Below, one piece after another: positions 1-6,263 of a stretch of DNA of 13,705 nt. The first letter of the stretch is position 1. Each line of letters begins with the position of its first letter. The position numbers and the translations under genes are program-made. The stretch comes from JAMCZU01 sp964479405 (GTDB lineage Bacteria > Patescibacteriota > UBA1384 > UBA12157 > JAENIV01). The stretch is from assembly GCA_964479405.1 (NCBI GenBank), contig CAYZMA010000029.1:1-13705 (forward strand). Direction: 5' to 3'. The notes beneath the pieces were generated by a model. It did no database searches, was not told the DNA's origin, and saw only the letters and a program-made list of their open reading frames with translations.

Positions 1-41
1 GTACACGCTACCAATTTAAAAAATAGCAAAACATCAGGTTA

Positions 42-71
42 AAAGAGAACCGTCCCCTTGGTCTTTTTTTT
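42..71 (+). terminator. possible intrinsic terminator of a gene beyond the left edge
   Basis: An imperfect stem can be drawn between the A-rich segment starting near 42 and the T-run at 64-71. ACC pairs with GGT around a GTCCCCTT loop, followed by A-T pairs, two G-T wobbles and one mismatch. The T-run follows directly. It could end a plus-strand gene lying mostly outside the window, or belong to the flank of the neighbouring insertion sequence. The fold is weak, so this is tentative. Confidence 0.3.
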
Positions 72-87
72 ATCAACATCGTAATAG

Positions 88-110
88 TGCGGCGGCGTCA
101 GCCGCCGGTA
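88..110. repeat. GC-rich REP-like hairpin
   Basis: A perfect 7-bp stem, CGGCGGC (90-96) and GCCGCCG (101-107), closes a GTCA tetraloop, with a further GT/AC pairing outside it. It stands out as almost pure G+C in an AT-rich surround. It lies about 65 bases outside the RE-side hairpin of the IS200-like element. REP palindromes are often associated with Y1 transposases, but only one copy is visible here. Confidence 0.5.
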
Positions 111-172
111 CTGTCACATCGTCAAATTAATATACCTGTTTACCGATTGCTTATCAGGTGATACAAATAAAC

Positions 173-197
173 TACCTCGCAGCAAGCTGACGAGGTA
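173..197 (-). repeat. IS200-type RE subterminal hairpin
   Basis: The stem TACCTCG (173-179) pairs with CGAGGTA (191-197), continued inward by CAGC (180-183) and GCTG (186-189) around an AA loop. A single base at 190 is bulged. The hairpin directly abuts the tnpA stop codon at 198-200, so it is the downstream (right) end in the transposase sense. Confidence 0.7.
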
Positions 198-656
198 TTA
201 AATCCCTTCGAACAGCTTGAGCTGATTACGATATATTTGTTTGTATTCTGATCCCTGATTCTTAACATACTCGGCAATCGCCTTTTCGTTGGCTGATTTG
301 CCCACAGTGTTGATGTAATATCCTTTTGTCCAGAATTCACCACCCCAAAGATTTTTCTTGACTTCGGGAACTTTCTGAAAAATCTCTCGGGCAGTGATAC
401 TCTTGACCATCTTGGCGATGTTGGTTGGACAAAGCATCGGAACTGATTGGACGAGAAAATGAACATGGTCAGAATCAGCACCAATTTCGACAAAATGAAT
501 GTCGTATCGTTTCTCAATTTCAATGCAAACGCTTTTCAGAACCTCTTCGATTTGGTCATGCAATCGAAAAACAGCTTTGCGATATTTAGCAGGACAAACC
601 AGATGGTACAGCAGAAGTGATACGTTATGTGACTTTTTGATATGTTCGGATGACAT
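198..656 (-). CDS. tnpA: IS200/IS605-family Y1 transposase TnpA
   Basis: This single-domain HUH transposase acts on single-stranded DNA. It should cut at the element's hairpin-marked ends through a 5'-phosphotyrosine intermediate and move by the peel-and-paste route known for the family. At 152 residues it has the normal full length. The metal-binding HUH motif is H64-V65-H66 in a DHVHFL context, and the nucleophile is Y130 in AEYVKNQG, followed four residues later by Q134, as in characterised members. Nothing suggests decay, so the enzyme looks intact. The start is the ATG at 656; upstream there is only a weak purine-rich Shine-Dalgarno (AAGATAAAG). A 12-bp palindrome lies 5-16 bases before the start. 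No tnpB accompanies the gene, so it is IS200-like rather than IS605-like. Confidence 0.93.
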   Translation of the reverse strand: MSSEHIKKSHNVSLLLYHLVCPAKYRKAVFRLHDQIEEVLKSVCIEIEKRYDIHFVEIGADSDHVHFLVQSVPMLCPTNIAKMVKSITAREIFQKVPEVKKNLWGGEFWTKGYYINTVGKSANEKAIAEYVKNQGSEYKQIYRNQLKLFEGI

Positions 657-661
657 ATCTT

Positions 662-673
662 TATCTTAAGATA
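662..673. repeat. 12-bp perfect palindrome before tnpA
   Basis: TATCTTAAGATA is a perfect palindrome that overlaps the weak ribosome-binding region of tnpA. It could be an operator-like site or a short stem that limits translation. In Salmonella IS200, tnpA translation is known to be repressed by structure at the start site; applying that here is inference. Confidence 0.35.
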
Positions 674-682
674 CCAGGACCC

Positions 683-700
683 TCCGAAGCAAGCTTCGGA
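683..700 (-). repeat. IS200-type LE subterminal hairpin
   Basis: A perfect 8-bp stem, TCCGAAGC (683-690) and GCTTCGGA (693-700), is followed outward by a wobble-type continuation on the tnpA-sense strand. The tip is the same AGCTTGCT sequence (tnpA sense) as in the RE hairpin. It lies 27 bases upstream of the tnpA start, as expected for the left end. Confidence 0.7.
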
Positions 701-719
701 AGAAATCTATTTCATTATA

Positions 720-748
720 ATGATAGAAAATTAAAAATAACTGATACT
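720..748 (+). promoter_or_regulatory. tentative promoter of the Type IIG gene
   Basis: ATGATA (720-725) and GATACT (743-748) each match the sigma70 consensus at four of six positions, with a 17-bp spacer. The -10 box ends 13 bases before the ATG at 762, predicting a leader of only about 6 bases, consistent with the absence of a Shine-Dalgarno. A TATAAT also occurs at 716-721 but without a good -35. AT-richness makes chance matches likely. Confidence 0.35.
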
Positions 749-761
749 TGTAAAATTAAAT

Positions 762-3608
762 ATGACTAAAGAACAAGCTCAACAAAAAATTCAATTACTT
801 ATCGAACGCTATGATTCTCTAACTGATCAGGAAAAAAAGATGAACGAAGAAATGACAAAAACAAAGTTTATTCGTCCTCTTTTTGAAGTTTTGGGTTGGG
901 ATTTTGAGGAAGATGTTCTTCCTGAAGATAGAATTTCTCGTGGGCGTGTTGATTATAGCTTTGAAATTGCTGGCAAAACCAAGTTTTTTCTTGAAGCAAA
1001 ACCACTTAAGGCAGAAATAGACGATCCTCAATATGCAAAGCAAGCGACCAATTATGCTTGGCTCAAGTCTGTCAATTGGGTAGTGCTAACTGATTTTGAG
1101 GGAATGAGGGTATTTTATCCCGCCAATAGAGGTCAAGTACAAACCTTTATTCATTTAAATTACAATAATTATCTGGAATCTTTTGAGAAGCTGTGGCTTT
1201 TATCAAAAGAATCTTTTCTGAATGGTCTTATAGATAAAGAAGCGGCTGAATATGGTGCAATACCGGAACAAATTAAAGTTGGACACCAATTAGCTGAAGA
1301 TATGAATAATTGGCGATTAAGTTTGCATGAACATTTTAAAACTTGGAATGATAAACTATCAGATTCAACACTTGACGAGGGTGTTCAAAGAATACTCGAC
1401 CGTTTTATTTTTATTCGTTCTTGCGAAGATCGTGGTATAGAAAATGATTCACTAAGAAGCCATTATAGAATATGGCAGGACGATGGCCGAAAAGGAAATT
1501 TTCTTGCTTATTTAAAACCATTTTTTGCAGGGTACAAGGAAACTTACAACTCTGGCTTATTTGACGATCATCCTGTTATGGATTGGGAAATATCAAGTGA
1601 ATGTTTCGATGAGATTATTAGTGGACTTTATAAATCAAAAAATGGTCAGGAATATGATTTTTCAGTGATTGACGCGGATGTTTTAGGCGGCGTTTATGAG
1701 CAATACCTTGGACATTTACTTTCGAAATCGGGTGATGGAGACGACTCAAAAAAGAAACGCAAGTCACAAGGCATTTATTATACTCCGACATTTATCGTCG
1801 ATTATATTGTTGAAAATACTTTAGGCAAAGTATTAAAAGAAAAAACGCCGCAAGAAATTGCCAATCTAAAAATATTGGATCCGGCATGTGGATCTGGTTC
1901 ATTTTTGATCAAAGCATTCGATTATTTAATTAGCTACAATACCCTAAAAGAAGATAAGAAAATAGATTTAAAAACAAAATTAGGCAGACTTCAGCGAGCA
2001 TTTAGAAAAAGAGATGGTGCGAAAGAATTAACGACCAGTGACAAGTTAGATATTTTAAGAAATAATATTTATGGTGTTGATATAGATGACCAAGCAGTAG
2101 AGATTGCTCAATTAAATTTATTGTTAAAATCACTTGACCGAAAACAACAATTGCCACATTTAAACAATATCAAATGTGGTAATTCGCTGATTAATGATCC
2201 AAAAACTGCTGGAGACAAAGCTTTAAATTATAATGAGCAATTTGCAGAGGTAATGCAAAATGGCGGTTTCGATGTAATAATTGGAAATCCGCCATATATC
2301 CGGGTTCAAGAACTACCAATCAAAGATAAAATATTTTTTTCCGATCATTATGTTAGCGCGAAAGGTTCATATGACATTTATATATTATTTATAGAAAAAG
2401 CACTCAAACTTCTTAAAGAGAATGGAAAGCTTGGTCTGATTGTTCCAAACAAATTTTTGAAAAGCGATTATGGTAAACATTTAATAAACTTCATTAGTAA
2501 TAAATATAAGATGTTAGAATTAGTGGATTTTGGCGATTTAGCAGTTTTTTCTGACGCTACTACTTACTCATGCATTCTAATCATTGAAAATTCTATAGCG
2601 ATAGAAAAAGACAATGTAGTTTATCGCAAAATCATTTCTTTAGAAGAAGAAATAGAAAATTCGAAACAACAATTAATAAATCAAAATCAATTCATAAGAG
2701 GTGAATTAGATTTTAATAGTTCAGAAATAATGCAGATTAGAGAAAAAATGGAAAAAGGTTCAGTTAAATCTCTTGGCGACATTTCCGACCACATATTTCA
2801 AGGCATAACTACAAGTGCCGACAAACTATACATACTTAAAAACCAAGATGCCAAATTTGAAAAATTATTATTTAAAAATATACTAAAAGGAAAAGAAGTA
2901 AGCAGATTCCATATTTCTAAAAACAGTTATAGTGTCTTTTTCCCGTATAAAATAGAAAATGGTCTTGCTAATCTCCTGAAAGAGGAAGAAATTAAACAAT
3001 TTCCATCAGTTTTTAATTATCTAAAAGATCATAAAAAGGAACTTTCGGCACGAGAAAATAACAAAATGAACACCGAGAAATGGTATGCTTATATCTATCC
3101 AAAAAACCTTTCCCTTTTTGAACAAAAAAAGATTTTGACTCAAGTTTTAGCAAAAAAAAGTAATTTCGCTTTTGATCAGGAAGGAAAGTATTATTTTGTG
3201 GGGGGTGGAAATGCTGGAGTTTATGGAATTGTGTTAAGTAAAAAATTTGGCAATGACGACGAGCATTATTATTACGTTTTAGCATTGCTTAATTCAAAAA
3301 CGTTAGATTATTATCTTAAATCGATAAGCACAATGTTCAAAGGAAAATATTATTCATTCGCGAAAAGATTTATCGAAAAACTACCTATAAAAGACCCTTC
3401 GCAAACGGAATTGAACGAAATATCACAATTATCTAAAAACATGGTAAATAAAATTCAAGAGTTCTATGTTGAAAATTCCGATACAAATCGTTGGAATCAA
3501 TTAAAAACCGAGATTGAACGAATAGACAATCAAATCAATCAAATGGTCTATAAACTTTACGATTTAACTTCAAAAGAAATAAAAATTATTGAGGAGTCAG
3601 TGAAATGA
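762..3608 (+). CDS. Type IIG (Eco57I-like) restriction endonuclease/adenine-N6 methyltransferase
   Basis: This single-chain enzyme should both methylate adenine at its recognition site and cleave unmodified DNA. The N-terminal nuclease domain (about 1-150) has a PD-(D/E)xK-type core: D64 in RGRVDYSF and E78-A-K80 in FFLEAKPL. A helical connector (about 160-320) leads to an N6-adenine methyltransferase. Its SAM-binding motif I is DPACGSGSF (373-381), the following acidic loop is IYGVDIDD (436-443), and the catalytic motif IV is NPPY (509-512). The rest (about 650-948) resembles the TaqI-type target-recognition region, with no separate specificity subunit. The length of 948 residues suits the family, and all catalytic motifs are present. 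No Shine-Dalgarno precedes the ATG. The stop overlaps the next start (ATGA), coupling it to the GIY-YIG gene. The target sequence cannot be read from the protein. Confidence 0.92.
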   Translation: MTKEQAQQKIQLLIERYDSLTDQEKKMNEEMTKTKFIRPLFEVLGWDFEEDVLPEDRISRGRVDYSFEIAGKTKFFLEAKPLKAEIDDPQYAKQATNYAWLKSVNWVVLTDFEGMRVFYPANRGQVQTFIHLNYNNYLESFEKLWLLSKESFLNGLIDKEAAEYGAIPEQIKVGHQLAEDMNNWRLSLHEHFKTWNDKLSDSTLDEGVQRILDRFIFIRSCEDRGIENDSLRSHYRIWQDDGRKGNFLAYLKPFFAGYKETYNSGLFDDHPVMDWEISSECFDEIISGLYKSKNGQEYDFSVIDADVLGGVYEQYLGHLLSKSGDGDDSKKKRKSQGIYYTPTFIVDYIVENTLGKVLKEKTPQEIANLKILDPACGSGSFLIKAFDYLISYNTLKEDKKIDLKTKLGRLQRAFRKRDGAKELTTSDKLDILRNNIYGVDIDDQAVEIAQLNLLLKSLDRKQQLPHLNNIKCGNSLINDPKTAGDKALNYNEQFAEVMQNGGFDVIIGNPPYIRVQELPIKDKIFFSDHYVSAKGSYDIYILFIEKALKLLKENGKLGLIVPNKFLKSDYGKHLINFISNKYKMLELVDFGDLAVFSDATTYSCILIIENSIAIEKDNVVYRKIISLEEEIENSKQQLINQNQFIRGELDFNSSEIMQIREKMEKGSVKSLGDISDHIFQGITTSADKLYILKNQDAKFEKLLFKNILKGKEVSRFHISKNSYSVFFPYKIENGLANLLKEEEIKQFPSVFNYLKDHKKELSARENNKMNTEKWYAYIYPKNLSLFEQKKILTQVLAKKSNFAFDQEGKYYFVGGGNAGVYGIVLSKKFGNDDEHYYYVLALLNSKTLDYYLKSISTMFKGKYYSFAKRFIEKLPIKDPSQTELNEISQLSKNMVNKIQEFYVENSDTNRWNQLKTEIERIDNQINQMVYKLYDLTSKEIKIIEESVK
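3591..3596 (+). promoter_or_regulatory. ribosome-binding site of the GIY-YIG gene inside the upstream gene
   Basis: GAGGAG lies 8 bases before the ATG at 3605, within the last codons of the Type IIG gene. With the ATGA start/stop overlap it indicates translational coupling. Confidence 0.7.
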
Positions 3609-4207
3609 ATGAAATAATTTACGTCTTAACGAATGAAGCAATGTCGGGATATGTAAAAATTGGGCGAACTTCAAATAATCTTGAGCAAAGAATTAAAGAT
3701 CTTAGTGCTTCAACTAACATACCATTACCATTTACATGTTTTTACGCGTGCACAGTAAAAAATGCTCAATTTGTTGAACACCAATTACACGACGCTTTTG
3801 ATAATAATCGTATAAATCCAAAAAGAGAGTTTTTTCAAATAGCGCCAGAACGGGTAGTTTCCGCCTTGAAATTAGCGGCGATTGAAGATGTTACTCCAAA
3901 GAAAGATCTTGTAGAAAATCAAGAAGACAGACAAGCTCTTATCAACACAAGAAAAATAAGGGAAAAATTTAATTTTAATATGGCGAATATTCCAATCGGA
4001 GCGGAATTATTTTTTAGCCGTGATGAAAAAATTAAAGCCAAAGTAATCGATAATCATTTTATCGAATATAATGGCAAGAAAATTAGTTTATCGAAATCTG
4101 CTCAAATGATACTGGGTTATGATTATGGTATTTCCGGAACAGATTATTGGTCATATGAGGGCGAAACTCTCGATGAGCGCCGGAAAAGATTAATGACAGA
4201 AGAATAA
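3605..4207 (+). CDS. GIY-YIG nuclease with C-terminal RAMA-like domain
   Basis: The protein has 200 residues. The N-terminal half (about 1-95) is a T5orf172/MUG113-type GIY-YIG domain: IYVL at 5-8, GYVKIGRT at 15-22, the catalytic-type R29 in LEQRIKDLS and the metal-binding-type E58 in VEHQLHDAF. The C-terminal part (about 125-193) resembles the RAMA domain (restriction-system and methylase associated): IPIGAELFF, a turn-rich segment, EYNGKKISLSKSAQMILG and a final WSYEGETLDER. RAMA modules have been proposed to read modified DNA; this role is not proved. The gene overlaps the Type IIG gene by four bases and has a GAGGAG site 8 bases before its ATG, so the two products are made together. It could act as an accessory or modification-sensing nuclease. 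A homing endonuclease is less likely because there is no intron or intein context. Confidence 0.85.
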   Translation: MNEIIYVLTNEAMSGYVKIGRTSNNLEQRIKDLSASTNIPLPFTCFYACTVKNAQFVEHQLHDAFDNNRINPKREFFQIAPERVVSALKLAAIEDVTPKKDLVENQEDRQALINTRKIREKFNFNMANIPIGAELFFSRDEKIKAKVIDNHFIEYNGKKISLSKSAQMILGYDYGISGTDYWSYEGETLDERRKRLMTEE

Positions 4208-4273
4208 AATTACCGGAGAATACTAATTTATACTTAGTCGACGGTCGCCGATTTACTAACAATTTGTAAGATT

Positions 4274-4444
4274 ATGTTGACCGATAAAAAAATTAAGAAA
4301 TTTCAAAAAATGTACTTTGAGGAGTTTGGTGAAAAAATTTCTTTTGATAAAGCCAAAGAAAGAGCAGCTCAGCTTGTCGAGTTTTATAATGTGATTTTTC
4401 AGCCAATCCCTGATAATTTCGAAAAGTTAAATAACAATTATTGA
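4274..4444 (+). CDS. small hypothetical protein, 56 residues
   Basis: The reading frame begins MLTDKKIKKFQKMYFEEFG and runs through ISFDKAKERAAQLVEFYNVI to a TGA at 4442-4444. The predicted protein is highly charged and helical, without membrane segment or cysteines. It resembles small proteins I recall as widespread in Patescibacteria genomes (start LTD/LTNKxIKxFQ, then a KxxxLVxL helix), often beside defence or mobile genes; this is pattern memory and not a search. Function is unknown. The Shine-Dalgarno is weak. Its stop is three bases before the next start, so it probably shares a transcript with the downstream membrane protein. It lies in the 240-base gap after the GIY-YIG gene, is below common length cut-offs and would easily be missed. 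Antitoxin or regulator roles are guesses. Confidence 0.75.
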   Translation: MLTDKKIKKFQKMYFEEFGEKISFDKAKERAAQLVEFYNVIFQPIPDNFEKLNNNY

Positions 4445-4447
4445 GAA

Positions 4448-5290
4448 ATGAAAATGGAAAAATCACCAAGTGGTTTCACTGAACAATACAGCATTCATTT
4501 GGATAATTTAGCATTAAAGATTATTGAATATTATTTTCTTGTCCAACTCGCCCTTAGTTCGGCTGTAGTTACATTATACATTTACGATAAAATAAAGCTG
4601 ATTACAATCCCTTTTGTAATCTCATTTATCTTTGGGTGGTTGATATTTTTTTCCCTCGCCGATCTTGAATATCGCAAACTTTTTATCTGGCGTGACATAA
4701 CAAAAAAAACACCCTTAACTTGTTGGTACTATCAAGATATTAATTTTTTTAATATCATGATTCTATTTATTAGTGTTATTAATAGTGGGTTAAGCTTTGT
4801 TAGCATAAGTTTTTTAAACGATTTGCTACACATTACTACATACCTTACTTTAATTATAGTATTATTAGTTCAAATTCTAGTCGTAATTGCGTGGAAAATA
4901 ATAGCAAATTCTCACAAAAAAAATTTTATTAAATATGAAAAAGAAGTAATTAAATCATTAATTGAGAATTTTGAGAAAACATACATAAGGTTAAGAGATA
5001 AGACGAGTACAAGTGGAACATCATTAAATTCCTTGAGAAAATATTTATTAGAGCTTGAGGTGCAACCTAAAAAAAATAAAATTAAAATAAACAATACTAA
5101 TACATTGATAACCAAATTAACACTGACCAATAAACTATTTAAAACATGTGAAAATGTCAGGAACAAATTACAAAAAGTTGAGAATTCCAAAAACAGTAAT
5201 ACGGAAGATGTGTTGGCAATCACAGAACCTTTTATAAAAGACTTTGAATTGATAGATAAATTGTTTGAAGACGAAAACACAAAGAGTTAG
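4448..5290 (+). CDS. four-helix membrane protein with cytoplasmic tail, function unknown
   Basis: I do not recognise a named family. There are 280 residues with four hydrophobic segments, at about 28-46, 51-70, 100-122 and 129-152, arranged as two hairpins separated by a charged loop (about 72-98, with LEYRKLFIWRDITKK). A long lysine-rich soluble tail (about 153-280) follows and looks helical. There is no cleavable signal peptide, no catalytic motif and no cysteine pair. The first ATG (4448) lies three bases after the small gene's stop; a second in-frame ATG at 4454 is equally possible. The gene is among the most AT-rich of the window. Being last in the restriction cluster and membrane-bound, it could be a membrane effector of the kind found in abortive-infection systems, but this rests only on context and topology. 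Confidence 0.8.
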   Translation: MKMEKSPSGFTEQYSIHLDNLALKIIEYYFLVQLALSSAVVTLYIYDKIKLITIPFVISFIFGWLIFFSLADLEYRKLFIWRDITKKTPLTCWYYQDINFFNIMILFISVINSGLSFVSISFLNDLLHITTYLTLIIVLLVQILVVIAWKIIANSHKKNFIKYEKEVIKSLIENFEKTYIRLRDKTSTSGTSLNSLRKYLLELEVQPKKNKIKINNTNTLITKLTLTNKLFKTCENVRNKLQKVENSKNSNTEDVLAITEPFIKDFELIDKLFEDENTKS

Positions 5291-5330
5291 AAAAACATTC
5301 TTTTTTAAAATATTATTTGTTAAAAACAAA

Positions 5331-5356
5331 ACCCCCGGTTGCACGGGGGTGTTTTT
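5331..5356. terminator. bidirectional intrinsic terminator
   Basis: The stem ACCCCCG (5331-5337) pairs perfectly with CGGGGGT (5344-5350) around a 6-base loop. A T-run follows on the plus strand (5352-5356), and an A-rich stretch before the stem gives TTTGTTTTT on the minus strand. It lies between the convergent membrane-protein and PEP-CTERM genes and can serve both. Confidence 0.9.
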
Positions 5357-5381
5357 AGTAAGTTCGAAATGAGTTCGTTCA

Positions 5382-6122
5382 CTACTTGTGCCGGCGGCGG
5401 AGGGCAAGAATTCCCGTAACTCCGCCACAGAGGGCGAGAAGACTGGACGGTTCGGGAACTGGTACAAGTTCAACTGAGTCGAAATACGCCCCAAAAGGGA
5501 TTTTTCGCAACTTGGATGGAGAGGTGTGTGCTTGAGCATCCCATCCAAGATATATCGTTGAGGTCTCACTTACAGCGGTAAAGTTAGCAGTAGCAACTAT
5601 CCATCCAAAGGAGCCATTGATAGAGCCAGGATTAGAAGTAACCATATAGCGGTAATCCACACGAGAAGAACCTTGCCTTGCTTCAATCGTGTTTTCGTAA
5701 GGACCGCGATAAATACCTAAATCCCAATAAGCCATAAGGTCTTCTTCTTGGTTATAACCTAACGTGGCAGGTCCGGCACCTCCGGAAAACATCGCTCGGA
5801 AAATATAGGTTACCCCTGTTTGAGTGGCTACTTCTTGATACGCCCAATGCTCTTTGGTCCAGTAATTGTTTTGCGAAATGTGAAGTACATTGTTTCCGTT
5901 TGGATTACTTCCTGGGTTCCAGTACCCTTCCGTTCCACTTGATGCAATAGGTGGTCCGAAATAATCGGGGGTTGATTCTCCTACTGCCCAAATTCCTTTG
6001 TAGGAAACATATGTCCATCCAGAAGTTCCTTGCTCAAAACTGCCATTATAGACAAGATTTTGAGCAAATGTATAGTTGGCGAACAGCACTACAATAAAGA
6101 TAACGAACACCAGCGTTTTCAT
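5382..6122 (-). CDS. PEP-CTERM sorting-signal protein, secreted
   Basis: This exported protein of 246 residues has a signal peptide at about 1-20 (cleavage likely after TFA, before QNLVYNGSFE). The mature part (about 21-215) is rich in G, S, Y and W and looks like a beta-sandwich of carbohydrate-binding type (NGSFE and GW motifs). The C-terminus is a textbook PEP-CTERM tripartite signal: VPEPSS (222-227), a short hydrophobic segment with LLALCGG, then LRRRHK. Such tails are processed by exosortase, but no exosortase gene is in this window. The ATG at 6122 is chosen because GGAGG stands 8 bases upstream and the signal peptide follows directly; an in-frame start at 6206 would add 28 residues and lies inside the promoter. 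Base composition is visibly richer in G+C than the genes on either side, suggesting separate origin. Confidence 0.9.
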   Translation of the reverse strand: MKTLVFVIFIVVLFANYTFAQNLVYNGSFEQGTSGWTYVSYKGIWAVGESTPDYFGPPIASSGTEGYWNPGSNPNGNNVLHISQNNYWTKEHWAYQEVATQTGVTYIFRAMFSGGAGPATLGYNQEEDLMAYWDLGIYRGPYENTIEARQGSSRVDYRYMVTSNPGSINGSFGWIVATANFTAVSETSTIYLGWDAQAHTSPSKLRKIPFGAYFDSVELVPVPEPSSLLALCGGVTGILALRRRHK

Positions 6123-6128
6123 CCTCTT

Positions 6129-6134
6129 TTCCTC
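6129..6134 (-). promoter_or_regulatory. ribosome-binding site of the PEP-CTERM gene
   Basis: GGAGGA on the minus strand, with 8 bases between GGAGG and the ATG at 6122. It decides the start against in-frame upstream candidates; the ATG of MEEKRMK overlaps this site. Confidence 0.75.
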
Positions 6135-6177
6135 CATTGTGTTGAGTTGTTCAGGAACGATCCCCCAAACTGCCCAT

Positions 6178-6206
6178 AATATACCATATGATAAGTAAAA
6201 AATCAA
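6178..6206 (-). promoter_or_regulatory. sigma70-type promoter of the PEP-CTERM gene
   Basis: On the minus strand the -35 box is TTGATT (6201-6206), the spacer is 17 bp, and the -10 box is TATATT (6178-6183) preceded by TGG, an extended -10. The predicted leader is about 50 bases and includes the GGAGG site. This is one of the two best promoter matches in the window. Confidence 0.7.
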
Positions 6207-6224
6207 TACATTGGTGGTAATAAA

Positions 6225-6253
6225 TTGCTTTTTAACTGATTAGCTGGTAAATT
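6225..6253 (+). promoter_or_regulatory. promoter of the Schlafen/AlbA_2 gene, very short leader
   Basis: TTGCTT (6225-6230), a 17-bp spacer ending in TGG, and TAAATT (6248-6253). The -10 ends 10 bases before the ATG at 6264, predicting a leader of about 3 bases; no Shine-Dalgarno is present. It runs divergently from the PEP-CTERM promoter, with the two -35 boxes 18 bases apart. Confidence 0.5.
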
Positions 6254-6263
6254 TAAAATTGAA

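Larger units (their letters stand above)
173..702 (-). mobile_element. IS200-type insertion sequence (tnpA only), hairpin-to-hairpin extent
   Basis: The element consists of a Y1-transposase gene flanked by two subterminal hairpins, as in the IS200/IS605 family. The RE-side hairpin is at 173-197 (7-bp outer stem TACCTCG/CGAGGTA, inner CAGC/GCTG). The LE-side hairpin is at 683-700 (TCCGAAGC/GCTTCGGA). Both have the same tip, AGCTTGCT when read in the tnpA sense, which supports recognition by one transposase. The RE stem carries one unpaired base (position 190, a T in the tnpA sense), like the extrahelical T recognised in IS608. No tnpB is present. The true cleavage sites should lie a few to about 20 bases outside the hairpins and cannot be fixed without an empty site; this family makes no target duplication. 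Confidence 0.75.

Noticed and set aside
1..42. Possible C-terminal end of a plus-strand gene at the left edge (13 codons to a TAA at 40-42, or a shorter frame to the TAG at 24-26)
   Set aside because: Too short to tell which frame is real; no recognisable residues and no independent support.
140..523. Minus-strand open frame overlapping tnpA
   Set aside because: It lies out of frame inside the transposase gene, which has all its catalytic motifs, and runs through the RE hairpin.
198..656. IS605-type element carrying tnpB with an omega RNA
   Set aside because: No TnpB-like reading frame (zinc ribbon and RuvC motifs) exists on either side of tnpA in this window.
3605..4207. GIY-YIG gene as a homing endonuclease
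   Set aside because: It sits in an operon overlap with a restriction gene, has a RAMA-like tail, and there is no intron or intein boundary.
4912..5569. Two minus-strand open frames under the membrane protein, one running through the terminator into the PEP-CTERM gene
   Set aside because: Low-complexity Ser/Phe/Leu-rich translations antisense to a better coding frame; one crosses a strong terminator hairpin.
6123..6206. Longer N-terminus for the PEP-CTERM protein starting at 6206
   Set aside because: The extension overlaps the -35/-10 boxes and the GGAGG site, and it would place 28 residues before an otherwise normal signal peptide.
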